From Lentisphaeria bacterium (GTDB taxonomy: Bacteria > Verrucomicrobiota > Lentisphaeria > Oligosphaerales > Oligosphaeraceae), in NCBI GenBank assembly GCA_016302725.1, contig JAEDNB010000142.1, forward strand, positions 1 to 5,526: DNA of 5,526 bases, read 5' to 3'. Below, piece after piece: positions 5,499 to 5,526 of the stretch. A program made the position numbers and the translations under genes. The notes beneath the pieces were generated by a model that saw nothing but the letters and a program-made list of their open reading frames with translations, was not told the DNA's origin and did no database searches. Position 1 is the stretch's first letter, and the number at the start of each line of letters is the position of its first letter.

Positions 5499-5526
5499 CA
5501 TTGCAGGGCGGAAACAGGCGGCCCCC

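Noticed and set aside
4332..5501. A 389-codon open frame on the - strand spanning the gap and the HD gene
   Set aside because: It crosses an intergenic region with promoter and repeat signals and lies opposite two real genes; it has no recognisable domain.
1..5526. CRISPR arrays, tRNA or rRNA genes, insertion sequences, toxin-antitoxin or defence cassette
   Set aside because: No direct-repeat array, no cloverleaf or rRNA-like stretch, no transposase or integrase motif, and no small paired genes are visible; the five genes account for nearly all of the window.

Overview
This is a GC-rich bacterial window with five genes, all on the + strand. Shine-Dalgarno-type ribosome sites precede most starts, and intrinsic-terminator-like hairpins close the first three genes. 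The gene set is a decarboxylase sodium-pump beta subunit, a long ACT-domain phosphoglycerate dehydrogenase, a divergent asparagine synthetase, HU and an HD hydrolase. This suggests an anaerobic or fermentative heterotroph. I lean weakly to the PVC group (Lentisphaerota and relatives), from gene content and protein style only; no rRNA or other marker is present to test it.

Layout. Bases 1-626 hold the C-terminal half of a Na+-translocating carboxylic-acid decarboxylase beta subunit (OadB/GcdB/MmdB family), cut by the window edge. An imperfect GC-rich hairpin follows. Bases 715-2283 encode serA, 522 aa, ending in a strong hairpin. The 239-base gap 2284-2522 is the first AT-richer spot and holds a probable promoter, a small leader hairpin and a near-ideal ribosome site for a 108-aa HU/IHF-type DNA-binding protein (2523-2849). 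A 12-bp perfect stem plus T5 then forms a clear terminator. Only 27 bases later starts an asparagine-synthetase-family protein (2947-4761). Its N-terminal Cys and ATP-pyrophosphatase motifs are intact, but its glutaminase pocket is much reduced and the usual E-x-R acceptor-side motif is missing. The 158-base gap 4762-4919 is AT-richer and contains a promoter-like pair and nested inverted repeats. It precedes a 192-aa HD-domain phosphohydrolase (4920-5498). The last 28 bases hold nothing I can identify.

How they fit together. The genes look like mostly separate transcription units rather than one pathway: sodium-linked decarboxylation, serine synthesis, nucleoid architecture, an amide-forming or nitrogen-transfer enzyme of uncertain substrate, and a hydrolase of unknown substrate. 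I see no mobile element, CRISPR array, tRNA, rRNA or defence cassette. The points most worth following are the reduced asparagine-synthetase active site, the structured leader before the HD gene, and the abrupt switch from C-rich to G-rich coding strand at about 4760-4920.
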